Part shown: piece by piece, positions 27,977 to 36,720 of the stretch
How positions within the stretch are numbered: position 1 is the stretch's first letter
Layout of the letters: every line of letters starts with the position of its first letter
Assembly: GCA_000283575.1 (NCBI GenBank)
Contig: AP012044.1
Span: 1,860,001 to 1,924,000 of the forward strand
Source: Oscillibacter valericigenes Sjm18-20
GTDB lineage: Bacteria > Bacillota > Clostridia > Oscillospirales > Oscillospiraceae
DNA length: 64,000 nt
Direction: 5' to 3'
Notes under the pieces: generated by a model
The model's input: the letters and a program-made list of their open reading frames with translations, nothing else
Databases searched by the model: none
What the model was told of the DNA's origin: nothing
Translations under genes and position numbers: made by a program

Positions 27977-28392
27977 TGCTCAATAAAATCATCCTCATGG
28001 GCCGTCTGACTCGCGATCCGGAACTGCGACGCACCGGCAGCGGTACGGCGGTGACATCCTTCGCCCTGGCGGTGGATCGGGATTACAAGTCCCAGAACGG
28101 CGAGAAGGAGACGGACTTCATCGACATTGTGGCATGGCGTGCCACCGCTGAGTTTGTCAGTAAATACTTCTCCAAGGGCCGCATGGCCGTGGTAGAGGGC
28201 CGCTTGCAGCTCCGGGATTGGACGGACAAGCAAGGCAATAAGCGCCGCTCTGCTGAGGTTATTGCCGATAACGTGTATTTTGCAGACTCAAAAAAAGATG
28301 TGTCCAATTCGGGCACATCTGCTCCGGCTCCTGTGGATGCCCGCAGTGATTTTTCGGAAGTCGATACGGAAGACGGGGAGTTGCCGTTTTGA
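27976..28392 (+). CDS. ssb: Single-stranded DNA-binding protein
   Basis: 138 residues. The OB fold occupies residues 1-105 (NKIILMGRLTRDPELRRTGSGTAV, TDFIDIVAWRATAEFVSKYFSKGRMAVVEGRL). A short linker leads to the acidic tip EDGELPF, which recruits replication partners. The phage copy protects single strands at its fork. A palindrome site lies in the linker coding region. Confidence 0.95.
   Translation: MLNKIILMGRLTRDPELRRTGSGTAVTSFALAVDRDYKSQNGEKETDFIDIVAWRATAEFVSKYFSKGRMAVVEGRLQLRDWTDKQGNKRRSAEVIADNVYFADSKKDVSNSGTSAPAPVDARSDFSEVDTEDGELPF
28299..28317 (-). promoter_or_regulatory. 19-bp prophage palindrome, site 3
   Basis: TGTGTCCAATTCGGGCACA in the linker region of ssb, 75 bp before its stop. 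It is identical to site 1. Confidence 0.8.
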
Positions 28393-28420
28393 GCTGCTAT
28401 GCAAGTGCAATTCCTACGAA

Positions 28421-28627
28421 TCATTTCCCTTCCGGGAATTTGTAAATTGCATCCCGCACGGCTTCCGAGTAAGTTACGACCTCCACGCCGGGCGTTTCGT
28501 GTTGTAGGAACCATGCGTGAAACCCCTCGGGACTGTCAATGCCGTATTGGGACATATACATGCTGTAGCCGTTGGCAGAGAGCCATGCGGCATATTCGGA
28601 CCATTTTTCTAGCGATTCGATACGCAA
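28421..28627 (-). CDS. Small minus-strand prophage protein
   Basis: 69 residues from TTG 28627, which has the perfect ribosome site GAGGTGAT. The sequence is Trp- and Tyr-rich (LEKWSEYAAWLSANGYSMYMSQYGIDSPEGFHAWFLQH) and looks like a folded protein. It is the only minus-strand gene inside the plus-strand early block, tail to tail with ssb. The function is unknown. Confidence 0.55.
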   Translation of the reverse strand: MRIESLEKWSEYAAWLSANGYSMYMSQYGIDSPEGFHAWFLQHETPGVEVVTYSEAVRDAIYKFPEGK

Positions 28628-28682
28628 AATTATCACCTCAAAAATGAGTATACCCAGAAAGGCAATATTGAGAGGAGACTTT

Positions 28683-28934
28683 ATGAAAATCACGATTGAG
28701 ATGACTCAGGAGGAATACGACTCCTATCGGGCCTACCAGAAGAAGAAAGAGAGCCTGGAACATGAGGCAACGCTACATCTCACGAATTTGCGCAGAGAGC
28801 ATGAAAAGCTTGCAAATTCTGTTTTAGATTCCGTGGAACAATGCGGGGAGGACGATGAGCCGCCCAAATATAGGATTAAAAATGATACTAGCATGTGCGA
28901 GGCTGTCACCCTTGCAAACGACTGGTACTGCTGA
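28683..28934 (+). CDS. Hypothetical coiled-coil prophage protein
   Basis: 83 residues. A helical, charged middle (YDSYRAYQKKKESLEHEATLHLTNLRREHEKL) suggests a coiled coil, and the end is acidic with two cysteines. ATG 28683 follows GAGAGGAG. No function is recognised. Confidence 0.65.
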   Translation: MKITIEMTQEEYDSYRAYQKKKESLEHEATLHLTNLRREHEKLANSVLDSVEQCGEDDEPPKYRIKNDTSMCEAVTLANDWYC

Positions 28935-28949
28935 GAAGGAATGATTGGA

Positions 28950-29462
28950 ATGAAAGCTATTACGATCTGGCAGCCGTGGGCGTCCCTTTGGGCCTGTGGC
29001 GCAAAGCGGTTTGAAACCCGTTCCTGGGCCACGTCATACCGAGGGCCGATAGCAATTCACACGGCCCAAAGACAACCACGTGCCGTTGTGCGGGAACTTC
29101 CCGTGAAAACGCAACAAGAGATATTTGATGCTCTCTACAAGTATTTGGACATCCAGAGTGGCGCTCTGGCTAGATTGAACACTGGGGCAATTATAGCCAC
29201 AGCAGAGTTGGTCGGTTGCCACAAGATTACAAACATCGGGTGGAGCGGGACACCGGAACGTCGCATCGCATGGGTTGATAGCGAGTTAAGCTCGCATTAT
29301 CCGACAGAGCGTGAAATGCTTTTTGGGGACTGGACGCCGGGGCGCTACGCATTGGAGATCACCAATGTCAAACTGCTGGATACGCCTATTCCCGCCAAGG
29401 GGCAGCAGAGACTATGGGACTGGGATGCCGTACAGGCCGGGGAGGCTGCCCATGGGGAATGA
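28950..29462 (+). CDS. ASCH-domain protein
   Basis: 170 residues that begin MKAITIWQPWASLWACGAKRFETRSW, the signature of the ASCH fold. GPIAIHTAQ and TGAIIATAELVGC continue the beta-barrel. ASCH proteins bind RNA or modified nucleosides, and some hydrolyse N4-acetylcytidine; phage copies are common before a Rep-like gene. The start at 28950 agrees with the family; an ATG three codons earlier is possible. Confidence 0.85.
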   Translation: MKAITIWQPWASLWACGAKRFETRSWATSYRGPIAIHTAQRQPRAVVRELPVKTQQEIFDALYKYLDIQSGALARLNTGAIIATAELVGCHKITNIGWSGTPERRIAWVDSELSSHYPTEREMLFGDWTPGRYALEITNVKLLDTPIPAKGQQRLWDWDAVQAGEAAHGE

Positions 29463-30159
29463 GCCTCCTGCATATCTGTGTGTGCAGCAGAGAGCGGGGC
29501 CATTCGTAAAGGCTTTTGTGACAGACCGGCAGTGTTTCATTCGCCGTAACGGAGTAAACACTAAGAGCGTTCGGAAACGCTGCGGGCCCGCCATGAGCCG
29601 CACAAGTGTGGACAAGCTGGAATTGCGGCTGGCGCTGTTCGGGTATGATGGGATCTTCTATACTCTTACATTTGCAGATGAATTTCTGCCGGATAGCCTC
29701 GATGGTGTGATGCACATTTGGAACGCATTTTGCAAACGGTTGAAGCGGTTCCGGAAAATACCACTTGATTACTACGTGTACCGCGTGGAAGGGCTGCACG
29801 GTGATCACCGGTACCACATCCACGTATTTTTCCGGGATGCTGATTTCCCTCCGGCCATAGTGAGATATCTATGGGTCTGGGGCGAGGCTTACGATGTGCC
29901 ATATGATCACAAGAGAGTCCTTGCTGAACATGGGTACCGTGGCCTGGCAATCTACTTTACGAAGGAGCTCCCGGATGTCGGAAGGCATCCGTGGGGCTGC
30001 TCGCGTAAACTGAGCCGGTTGATCCCGGAACCGGAGGTTCACACATCGAACACGGGCCAGCTGCGGGTGCCTCGTAACGCTGTTCGTTTACCCATTGTAA
30101 GCAAGCCGCAACTAGGAGACTGGGGTGTGTTTAACTACACCCGCTATCTGCTCTCTTAA
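29452..30159 (+). CDS. HUH-type rolling-circle Rep-like protein
   Basis: 235 residues. Motif 1 is FYTLTFADE (about 69-77), motif 2 is RYHIHVFF with H122 and H124, and motif 3 is GLAIYFTKEL with Y168 and K171. Together these are the plan of the REP_ORF2-G2P-like HUH endonucleases of small phages. In a tailed phage such a protein could nick an origin, start rolling-circle replication, or act on transfer-like sites. The ATG overlaps the ASCH gene by 11 bp, so the two are coupled. Confidence 0.7.
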   Translation: MGNEPPAYLCVQQRAGPFVKAFVTDRQCFIRRNGVNTKSVRKRCGPAMSRTSVDKLELRLALFGYDGIFYTLTFADEFLPDSLDGVMHIWNAFCKRLKRFRKIPLDYYVYRVEGLHGDHRYHIHVFFRDADFPPAIVRYLWVWGEAYDVPYDHKRVLAEHGYRGLAIYFTKELPDVGRHPWGCSRKLSRLIPEPEVHTSNTGQLRVPRNAVRLPIVSKPQLGDWGVFNYTRYLLS

Positions 30160-30249
30160 AAACAGCGCTTTATATTTAAGTTAATGATTTCTTATTCTTG
30201 AAACCTTATGAATATTTACGGACATGGTCCAGAAAGTGAGGGAAATGCA

Positions 30250-30450
30250 TTGCCAGCAACAACCAAAAGTGTTAAACTGATTTTAAAGAACGGATACGTT
30301 GTATGCCCAATATGCAAGCACAGAACCAATCAGCACATTGGCCCCGATGTGGAAGCCAAACGGTTGGAGATTTGGTGCCATCGCTGCAAAGCAACGCATA
30401 TCGTGAATATTTCGAATGGCCAGTGCTACTTGGATTGCCCGTGCCGATAG
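30250..30450 (+). CDS. Com-like zinc-finger protein
   Basis: 66 residues from TTG 30250 with GTGAGGG upstream. The pattern CPICKHRTNQHIG, 13 residues, then CHRCKATHIVNI resembles phage Mu Com, a zinc-finger translational regulator. A last CPC motif follows. Com proteins control translation of a DNA modification gene; a methyltransferase gene lies 1.5 kb downstream, but not adjacent. Confidence 0.6.
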   Translation: MPATTKSVKLILKNGYVVCPICKHRTNQHIGPDVEAKRLEIWCHRCKATHIVNISNGQCYLDCPCR

Positions 30451-30492
30451 TTTCCTCCGTGGAGGTGACTGTCGGGGCGGGCTTTTTGTTTT
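30437..30492 (+). terminator. Terminator between early and late regions
   Basis: GCCCGTGCCGATAG pairs with CTGTCGGGGCGGGC (one G-U, one mismatch), followed by TTTTTGTTTT. The loop holds an extra CCTC-GAGG stem. Late expression probably needs readthrough or a promoter beyond it. Confidence 0.65.
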
Positions 30493-30510
30493 GCCCGGAG
30501 GTGATAGCCC

Positions 30511-30885
30511 ATGGCATTGAAGCCGCTCCGACCGTGTCGGCATCCAGGATGCAGCGCACTGACCCGGGATGGCTACTGCCCGGCACACAAGCCCAAGGAC
30601 CGTGATCAACGCAGCAAGGAGGCTCAGTCCTGGCGCTGGATGTACCGGACGCGGGAATGGCTGGATGATCTGCGGCCTACGCAGCTCCTGCGGGAGCCGT
30701 TCTGCCGGAAGTGCGCCAAGCGGGGTATCCGCACGCTGGCCACCGACGTGGACCACATCGTGGACCACAAGGGCGACTGGGGCAGGTTTACCGACCGAAA
30801 CAACCTGCAGAGCCTGTGCCACGCTTGCCACAGTCAGAAAACGGCTCGGGAATTGTGGCAATCTCGTGCTAAAAAATCGCGTTGA
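30511..30885 (+). CDS. HNH endonuclease (packaging-associated)
   Basis: 124 residues. A CxxxC knuckle is near the N-terminus (CRHPGCSALTRDGYC), and the HNH core is near residues 66-108 (FCRKCAKRG, DVDHIVDHKGDWGRFTDRNNLQSLCHACHSQKT). In HK97-like phages this enzyme assists TerL cleavage at cos. Its place directly before the terminase genes fits that role. Confidence 0.9.
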   Translation: MALKPLRPCRHPGCSALTRDGYCPAHKPKDRDQRSKEAQSWRWMYRTREWLDDLRPTQLLREPFCRKCAKRGIRTLATDVDHIVDHKGDWGRFTDRNNLQSLCHACHSQKTARELWQSRAKKSR

Positions 30886-31117
30886 GTTTTGCCCGAAGCT
30901 ACGCCTGCGCCGGAGCGTGTGAGCGCGTGTGTCTGGGCGTGTGAGCGTGTGTGCGCACCGGAAAGCCAAAGGCTTTCCAACCCCTCCCCCCGCTTCGGAA
31001 AGTTTTGCCCGGGGCGGCGGAAGACCGCATGCCCCCTCGTGTGCGAGAAAATTTCCCCAATCAGCGTTTCAGGGACGCAGCGCCCGACGCAGCGTCGGCG
31101 GAAAGGAGGGAGGGCGG
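30886..31117 (+). other. Non-coding region before the first terminase-like gene, candidate cos
   Basis: This 232-bp region has no supported gene. It contains repeated GCGTGTGAGCG/GCGTGTG strings (30916-30953), a near-perfect hairpin GGAAAGCC-AAA-GGCTTTCC (30960-30978) and GACGCAGCGTC. Its place between HNH and TerS is where cohesive ends lie in HNH-type phages. No cut position can be read. Confidence 0.4.
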
Positions 31118-31723
31118 ATGCCGACCCCACCCAAAACCAAAGCGAATATGTCCAAGCACCTGACGGACGCCGAGCAGGAAGCCCGCCGGGAGGCCGAGGC
31201 CGCGACTCTGCCGGACCGAGGCGGAAAAGTCCGCTTGAAGAAACCCGCCTTTGTTGCCCGGAACAAACCGGCCAACGCCTACTGGAACCAGATCATCAAG
31301 CGCATGGACGGGCTGTCCATCCTGGACGATCTGGACAGCGAAATGCTGGCGGGCTACTGCTCCATGCTGGCGAGACGCGATCAGACAATCCTGCTGAACA
31401 ATCAGTTGCTGGAGCAGCTTGGGGTGCAGGGTGCGGTTGATCCGGCTGATAAGAAAAAGCACAAGGACGGCGTAAACCTGACGGACGCCGAATGGGAGGG
31501 CTCAGCAAAGAAAAACGGCCCCGCCATGACGCCGGATGAGCTGATTGAGGCGGTGTCCAAATTGGACACATTGAACGGCAAGCTGCAATCGCTGGAGCGG
31601 AACCTACTCCAGTACGCGGAGAAGCTGGGCTTGACGCCGACGGGCCGGGTCCGCCTGGCACAGAAACGGGCGGCACAAGTAACAGACCCGGGAACGGATG
31701 GCGATGACCTGTATGGAGACTGA
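31118..31723 (+). CDS. P27-family terminase small subunit-like protein (first copy)
   Basis: 201 residues. AYWNQIIKRMDGLSILDDLDSEMLAGYCSMLARRDQT and KLGLTPTGRVRLAQKRA are typical of phage P27-type TerS. A charged insertion of about 45 residues lies in the middle (DPADKKKHKDG). ATG 31118 follows AAAGGAGGGAGG. It is one of two TerS-like genes, here separated from TerL by a methyltransferase gene and the second copy. Confidence 0.75.
   Translation: MPTPPKTKANMSKHLTDAEQEARREAEAATLPDRGGKVRLKKPAFVARNKPANAYWNQIIKRMDGLSILDDLDSEMLAGYCSMLARRDQTILLNNQLLEQLGVQGAVDPADKKKHKDGVNLTDAEWEGSAKKNGPAMTPDELIEAVSKLDTLNGKLQSLERNLLQYAEKLGLTPTGRVRLAQKRAAQVTDPGTDGDDLYGD
31552..31570 (+). promoter_or_regulatory. 19-bp prophage palindrome, site 4
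   Basis: GGTGTCCAAATTGGACACA, in the coding region of the first TerS-like gene. One base at the edge differs from the consensus. Confidence 0.7.
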
Positions 31724-31735
31724 GAGGTGACCCCT

Positions 31736-32995
31736 ATGCGAACAACGACTAAACTTACGATGCGCCCCGTGGCGGAGCTCATCCCCTACGCCCGCAACGC
31801 GCGGGAACACAGCGAAGAACAGATTCAAAACCTGCGGGCCAGCCTGCGGGAGTTTGGGTTTGTCGCGCCGCTGCTGATCGACGCGAACGACAACATTCTG
31901 GCGGGGCACGGACGCCTGCTGGCGGCCAGAGCCGAGGGCATGACCGAGGTGCCCTGCGTCCTGGTGGAGCACCTGACCGATGTGCAGCGCCGCGCCTACA
32001 TCCTGGCGGACAACCGGCTGGCGGAGCAGGCGAGCTGGGACGCCGAGTTGGTGAGCCTGGAGCTGCAGGAGCTGAAAGATGCGGGCTATGATCTGAACCT
32101 GACCGGCTTTGACGAGGACGACATCCTTCTGGAAGAATCCAACGATGTCCGGGAGGACGACTTCGAGCCGGAATTGCCTGCGGAACCGGTCAGCAGGCCC
32201 GGTCAGATCTATCAGCTGGGACGGCACCGCCTGATGTGCGGGAACGCCACACGGGAAAGCGATGTGGCCGCCCTGATGGACGGTGCCCAGGCGCAGCTGC
32301 TGCTGACAGACCCGCCCTACAATGTGGACGTCACCGGCGGGACGGCAGATCATCTGAAAATCGAAAATGACCATCAGGACGACGCGGCGTTTCTTGAATT
32401 TCTGGATGCTGCTCTGAGAAACGGACGGGCCGTGCTGGAACCGGGGGCTTCGTTCTATATCTGGCACGCGGATGGCGCGCCCGGGCGACTGTTCCGGGAT
32501 GCCTGTTATGAGGTGGGACTGGAGGTGCGGCAGTGCCTGATCTGGGTGAAGCAGAGCGCCACCCTGGGCCGCCAGGACTATCGCTGGCAGCACGAGCCCT
32601 GTCTGCACGGGCAGACGGAGCCGGAAGAGCTGGACTGCGGTGATACATGGGATGACCATGAAGCCTGCCTGTATGGCTGGAAGGATGGCAGGGCACACCT
32701 GTGGTGCTCTGACCGGAAGCAGACCACGGTTTTGGAGTACGACCGGCCCACCAAAAACAAAGAGCATCCCACCATGAAGCCGGTGCGGCTGTTTGCCTAT
32801 CAGGTGGCCAACTCCACGCTGCGGGAGGCGGTGGTGCTGGATCTGTTCGCCGGAAGCGGGACTACGGCGATTGCGTGCGAGCAGCTGGGGCGCTCGGCCT
32901 ATCTGATGGAATCCGATCCCCGCTTTGTGGATGTGATCCTCCGGCGCTGGGAGGCGTTCACCGGGGAAAAGGCGGTGCTGTTACATGCCTCCTAA
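31736..32995 (+). CDS. ParB-like/DNA methyltransferase fusion
   Basis: 419 residues. The N-terminal ParB/Srx-like domain (about 10-95: VAELIPYARNAREHSEEQI, ILAGHGRLLAARAEGM) is fused to an N6-adenine or N4-cytosine methyltransferase of the beta type, with catalytic DPPYN at 192-196 and the AdoMet motif DLFAGSGTT near 369. Such fusions are frequent in phages and probably methylate phage DNA against host restriction. Order and spacing place it in the late operon. No partner nuclease is seen, so it is an orphan methylase. Confidence 0.9.
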   Translation: MRTTTKLTMRPVAELIPYARNAREHSEEQIQNLRASLREFGFVAPLLIDANDNILAGHGRLLAARAEGMTEVPCVLVEHLTDVQRRAYILADNRLAEQASWDAELVSLELQELKDAGYDLNLTGFDEDDILLEESNDVREDDFEPELPAEPVSRPGQIYQLGRHRLMCGNATRESDVAALMDGAQAQLLLTDPPYNVDVTGGTADHLKIENDHQDDAAFLEFLDAALRNGRAVLEPGASFYIWHADGAPGRLFRDACYEVGLEVRQCLIWVKQSATLGRQDYRWQHEPCLHGQTEPEELDCGDTWDDHEACLYGWKDGRAHLWCSDRKQTTVLEYDRPTKNKEHPTMKPVRLFAYQVANSTLREAVVLDLFAGSGTTAIACEQLGRSAYLMESDPRFVDVILRRWEAFTGEKAVLLHAS

Positions 32996-33458
32996 GCGTC
33001 AGCCGGTGGCGTCGCTTCGGGCAAAGGGCAGCCGACACTATACCAAAGCCCAGCTGGAGGAGCGGGAGGCCAGGGAGATCAAAGCGCCGCCCGCCGGTGA
33101 GCTGGAACCGCCGTCCTATCTCCCGGCATCCCTGGCGAAAAAGTTCCGGGAGCTGGCTCCCGTGCTGATCCGGATGGGGGTATTGACATCCCTGGATGCC
33201 GACGGCCTCGCCCGGTACCTGCTGGCGGAGCAGAATTACCTACGGGCCACCAACCGGCTGACGTCGGCCATGAACGCCGGAAATACGGACGAATCCCAGA
33301 AGTGGGCGGCCATTCAGGATCGGTTCTTCCGGCAGTGCCGGGCGGCGGGGTCCGATCTGGGGCTGACGGTATCCAGCCGGTGCAGTCTGGAGCTGCCTCC
33401 CGGAAGCGCGGCGGGGGAGGGCTCCGGAGAGGAGGCGGAGCTTTTTGGCGACGAGTAA
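32985..33458 (+). CDS. P27-family terminase small subunit (second copy)
   Basis: 157 residues. The P27-type core runs from about residue 35 to 125 (LPASLAKKFRELAPVLIRMGVLTSLDADGLARYLLAEQNYLRATNRL, AGSDLGLTVSSRCSLELPPG). It overlaps the methyltransferase stop and the TerL start. Next to TerL, this copy is the likelier partner that selects phage DNA for packaging. Confidence 0.85.
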   Translation: MPPKRQPVASLRAKGSRHYTKAQLEEREAREIKAPPAGELEPPSYLPASLAKKFRELAPVLIRMGVLTSLDADGLARYLLAEQNYLRATNRLTSAMNAGNTDESQKWAAIQDRFFRQCRAAGSDLGLTVSSRCSLELPPGSAAGEGSGEEAELFGDE

Positions 33459-35265
33459 AAGCGTCCGCAGGCAGAGCGGCCTGCACCATCCCGTTTCGGT
33501 CTACGCCAAGCAGGTGGTGCGGGGGCGGCTGCGGGAGCAGTGCTGTAAATATGAAATCCTTGCGTGCCAGCGGCATCTGGACGATCTGAAGCGGCAGGGA
33601 ACAAAAGAGTTTCCCTATGTGTTCGACACGACCCGGGCAGACCGGATGATCCGCTGGTTCGGTCAGTGCATCCAGATCCGGGGCGTGGACGCCGGAAAGC
33701 CGATCCGTCTGGAACCCTGGCAGGTGTTTGACCTTGGCTGCACCTATGGGTGGGTACATAAGGACACCGGGGCGCGCCGGTTCACCCACACCTACAACAA
33801 GCGGGCGCGGGGCAACTACAAGTCCACGGAGAAGTCCGGACAGGGCCTCTACCATATGTGCGGCGATGCCCTCTATCCGCCGTATCATCCAGAGCTGGCG
33901 CAGTTTGAGCAGGAGCCGGAGGTGGAGTGCGCGGCGGTGGATCGGTCCCAGGCCATGCGTGTTCTGGGCGACGCCAAGAAGATCGGCCTTGCCAGTCCCA
34001 ACATTGCAAAGCGGCTGATCGTGCCCCGCTCCAATCCCATTGTCCACCGCACCCGGGGCGGCTATATGCGGGCGCTAAGCAAGGACACGAAAAACAAGGA
34101 CTCCGGCGCGCCGACCTACTTCGTGGTGGACGAATACCACGCCCACCCAAACTCTGAGATTTACGATTTGGGTACCAACTCATTCGGAAAGCGTGCCCAG
34201 AGTCTGTTGGACGTGATCACCACGGCAGGTGACGACGCGGGAAGCAAGCCCTGCTACGTGGAAGAGACCTACGCCAAGCGGGTACTGGAAGACCCGACCG
34301 TCACGGACGAGAGCTACTTCGTGATGATTCGGGAACTGGACGCCGAGGACAATCCCCACGATGAGGCGGCATGGTTAAAGTCCAATCCGTGCCTCCGGTA
34401 TCCCAGCGCATACAGCGCCATCCTGCTGAAGCAGATCCAGGACGAGCACAACACTGCCTATTCTTCCAATGACCCGGACAAGATTCGGAAGTTCCTGACG
34501 CGGCGGATGTGCCTGTGGCAGACCGGCAGCGTAAACCACTATCTGGACGAGCACTGCATGGAGCTGGCTCGTGATGCCCAGGTATCCCCTGCGGACTTCG
34601 CGGCCCTGACGGATGGCCGTCACTGCCACTGCGGCTTTGACCTTGGTAAGCGCATCGACCTCAGCGGTGCGGCAGCGGTCTTTGATCTGGACGACGGGCG
34701 GATCGCGCTGCGGATGCAGGGCTTCATGCCGGAGAACGGCGCGGCACGCCACGAGAAGACAGACCGCGTGGCCTACCAGTTTTGGGCAAAGGACGGCTAT
34801 TGCACGCTGACGCCCGGCGATGTGACGGACAACAGTTATGTGTACAACTGGATCTGCGAGGGCGAGCGGGACCACGGCTGGCAGGTGGACGAGGTGGACT
34901 ACGACGGCCACAATGCCACGGACCTTGCCATCCGCATGAACGAGGACCGGGGCCGGGACGACTTCTGCATCGAGGTGGCGCAGACCTGCGCCGGGCAGAA
35001 TCTGGCGGTGAAGACCTTCCGGGAGCTGCTGCTGCAGGGCAAGGTGGTCATTGAGGAGAGTCCGCTGGTGCTTTGGTGCCTGCAGAACGCCATCGAGATC
35101 AAGAACAACTATGAGGATATCAAGCTGAGTAAGCGCCACAAGGACGACACGGAGCGCATTGACCCTGTGGCCGCCGCCATGAACGCGCTGGCCCGGGTGC
35201 TGGTAAAGCGGACGCCGGGCAGCAATATCAACGAGCATGTACAAAGTGAAGATTGGGGGGTCTGA
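33445..35265 (+). CDS. Terminase large subunit
   Basis: 606 residues. The ATPase motor has an atypical Walker A NKRARGNYKST (118-128) and Walker B YFVVDE (225-230), with TTAGDD as coupling motif. The C-terminal RNase H-like nuclease starts near D399 (GFDLG). It packages DNA into the prohead and cuts it. The start is TTG 33445, 14 bp inside the previous gene. The family is the Phage_Terminase group of HK97-like phages. Confidence 0.93.
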   Translation: MATSKSVRRQSGLHHPVSVYAKQVVRGRLREQCCKYEILACQRHLDDLKRQGTKEFPYVFDTTRADRMIRWFGQCIQIRGVDAGKPIRLEPWQVFDLGCTYGWVHKDTGARRFTHTYNKRARGNYKSTEKSGQGLYHMCGDALYPPYHPELAQFEQEPEVECAAVDRSQAMRVLGDAKKIGLASPNIAKRLIVPRSNPIVHRTRGGYMRALSKDTKNKDSGAPTYFVVDEYHAHPNSEIYDLGTNSFGKRAQSLLDVITTAGDDAGSKPCYVEETYAKRVLEDPTVTDESYFVMIRELDAEDNPHDEAAWLKSNPCLRYPSAYSAILLKQIQDEHNTAYSSNDPDKIRKFLTRRMCLWQTGSVNHYLDEHCMELARDAQVSPADFAALTDGRHCHCGFDLGKRIDLSGAAAVFDLDDGRIALRMQGFMPENGAARHEKTDRVAYQFWAKDGYCTLTPGDVTDNSYVYNWICEGERDHGWQVDEVDYDGHNATDLAIRMNEDRGRDDFCIEVAQTCAGQNLAVKTFRELLLQGKVVIEESPLVLWCLQNAIEIKNNYEDIKLSKRHKDDTERIDPVAAAMNALARVLVKRTPGSNINEHVQSEDWGV

Positions 35266-35266
35266 T

Positions 35267-35497
35267 GTGAAAGAAAAATGGAAGACCACATGGAGCCGAG
35301 CGGCTCCTGTTCTCCGGGAAGCGGTCCGGACGCTGGGACTGTATCTGGATGATCTGCTGCTGATTGGAGCGGGAGCTTGCTTTGTCTTGGGGGCGCAGGA
35401 GGCATTTGGTAAGGCTGCGGCGCTGGCGGCTTCCGGTGTCTGGCTGAGCCTGTATGCGGTTGTGATCGCCAAGGCCCGGAGAGGGGGCAGACGCTGA
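35267..35497 (+). CDS. Small membrane protein between terminase and portal
   Basis: About 76 residues from GTG 35267, with an amphipathic N-terminus and two hydrophobic stretches (LLLIGAGACFVLGAQEAFG, ALAASGVWLSLYAVVIAKA). Its last base is the first base of the portal ATG. Similar small membrane proteins lie in this slot in other Clostridia phages; the role is unknown. Confidence 0.6.
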   Translation: MKEKWKTTWSRAAPVLREAVRTLGLYLDDLLLIGAGACFVLGAQEAFGKAAALAASGVWLSLYAVVIAKARRGGRR

Positions 35498-36720
35498 TGC
35501 TGCTTGATCGGGCAATGCGCACGCCTCGAAACAGTATTGAGTCAAATCCCATGACGTGGGAAGAAGCACAGCAATGGTTCCACGACACCTTTTTCAATGG
35601 GGAGGCACTGGACGTCCGGACGCACACGGCAGAAGCCCTTTCCCCCGTGGCAGCGGCGCACCGCATCCTGACCAATTCCTTTGGCATGATCCCGTTCAGT
35701 GTTTACAAAAAAGAGGGGGATGCCAGAGTTTCGGTCAACGATGACGCTCTTTCCCAGGTGCTGAAAGCCCGGCCCAATCCCAATATGTCCCCGTTCCTCT
35801 GCGGGAAGATCCTCATGTCCAATGCGTTCTGGCGTGGCTTTGGTGCCTGCTGGAATGTGCGGGATGCAAGCGGGGAACTGATCGAGCGTATCCCGCTGCC
35901 GACGGAGTGCTGCACCATTCGGAAAGACCGGGAGAACGGCACTTACTGGTACGACTACAACGTGGATGGGGTGCAGAAGACCTTTTCCTCCTATGAGCTC
36001 TCCTTCCTGTTCTTTGAGAGCTATGACGGCATCCACGGGCGGGGCATGCTGCAGCTGGCCAGAGAGGTCATTGCGGCGGATGGCATGGCGCAGCGGTACA
36101 ACAAGAAATTCTATCAAAACGGCGCGCGGATCTCTGGCATTGTGGAAGTCGACACGGATGCCAAACCAGAAACACGGGACAAGATCAAAGAGGAGTTCAA
36201 AGGGTTTGCCTCAGCGGATGCGTTTAAGGTGGCCGTTCTGGACCACACGATGAAATACAACCCCATCGGCCTGAACCAGAGCGACGCCCAGTACATTGAG
36301 AGCCGTGGCTTTTCCGTGGAGGAAGTGAGCCGGTTCACCGGCATTCCAAAGTACATGCTGCAGACCGGGAAGGAGAGCTATGATTCCAACTCCCAGCAGC
36401 GCGTCGACTATGTGACGGATACGCTGGTCCCTTTCGTAACGGCGTGGGAGCAGGAAAACACCTATAAGCTGCTTACCCCGGCTCAGCGGAAGAACGGGTG
36501 GTATCTGCGGGGCAATGTATCCGTCCTGCTGCGGGGCGACGATGCGGCCCGGGCGAGCTTCTATCAGAAGATGGTTTTTACAGGACTCTACAATCCGGAC
36601 GAGTGCCGGGCACTGGAGGAACGCAACCCCATTCCGGGAGGGCTGGGACAGAAATTCCTTGCAACCAAAAATCTGGCCTCGCTGGAGTCCATTTTGAAAG
36701 GAGAGGACAACAATGCCTGA
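35497..36720 (+). CDS. HK97-type portal protein
   Basis: 407 residues. VAAAHRILTNSFGMIPFSVYKK, RPNPNMSPFLCGKILMSNAFWRGFGACWNV and ESRGFSVEEVSRFTGIPKYMLQ follow the HK97 portal pattern. Twelve copies would form the DNA gate at one capsid vertex. It overlaps the protease gene by 8 bp. Confidence 0.93.
   Translation: MLLDRAMRTPRNSIESNPMTWEEAQQWFHDTFFNGEALDVRTHTAEALSPVAAAHRILTNSFGMIPFSVYKKEGDARVSVNDDALSQVLKARPNPNMSPFLCGKILMSNAFWRGFGACWNVRDASGELIERIPLPTECCTIRKDRENGTYWYDYNVDGVQKTFSSYELSFLFFESYDGIHGRGMLQLAREVIAADGMAQRYNKKFYQNGARISGIVEVDTDAKPETRDKIKEEFKGFASADAFKVAVLDHTMKYNPIGLNQSDAQYIESRGFSVEEVSRFTGIPKYMLQTGKESYDSNSQQRVDYVTDTLVPFVTAWEQENTYKLLTPAQRKNGWYLRGNVSVLLRGDDAARASFYQKMVFTGLYNPDECRALEERNPIPGGLGQKFLATKNLASLESILKGEDNNA

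Noticed and set aside
31118..31723. First TerS-like protein as a gene-transfer or plasmid protein
   Set aside because: The P27-type segments and the position in the packaging block favour a terminase-like role.
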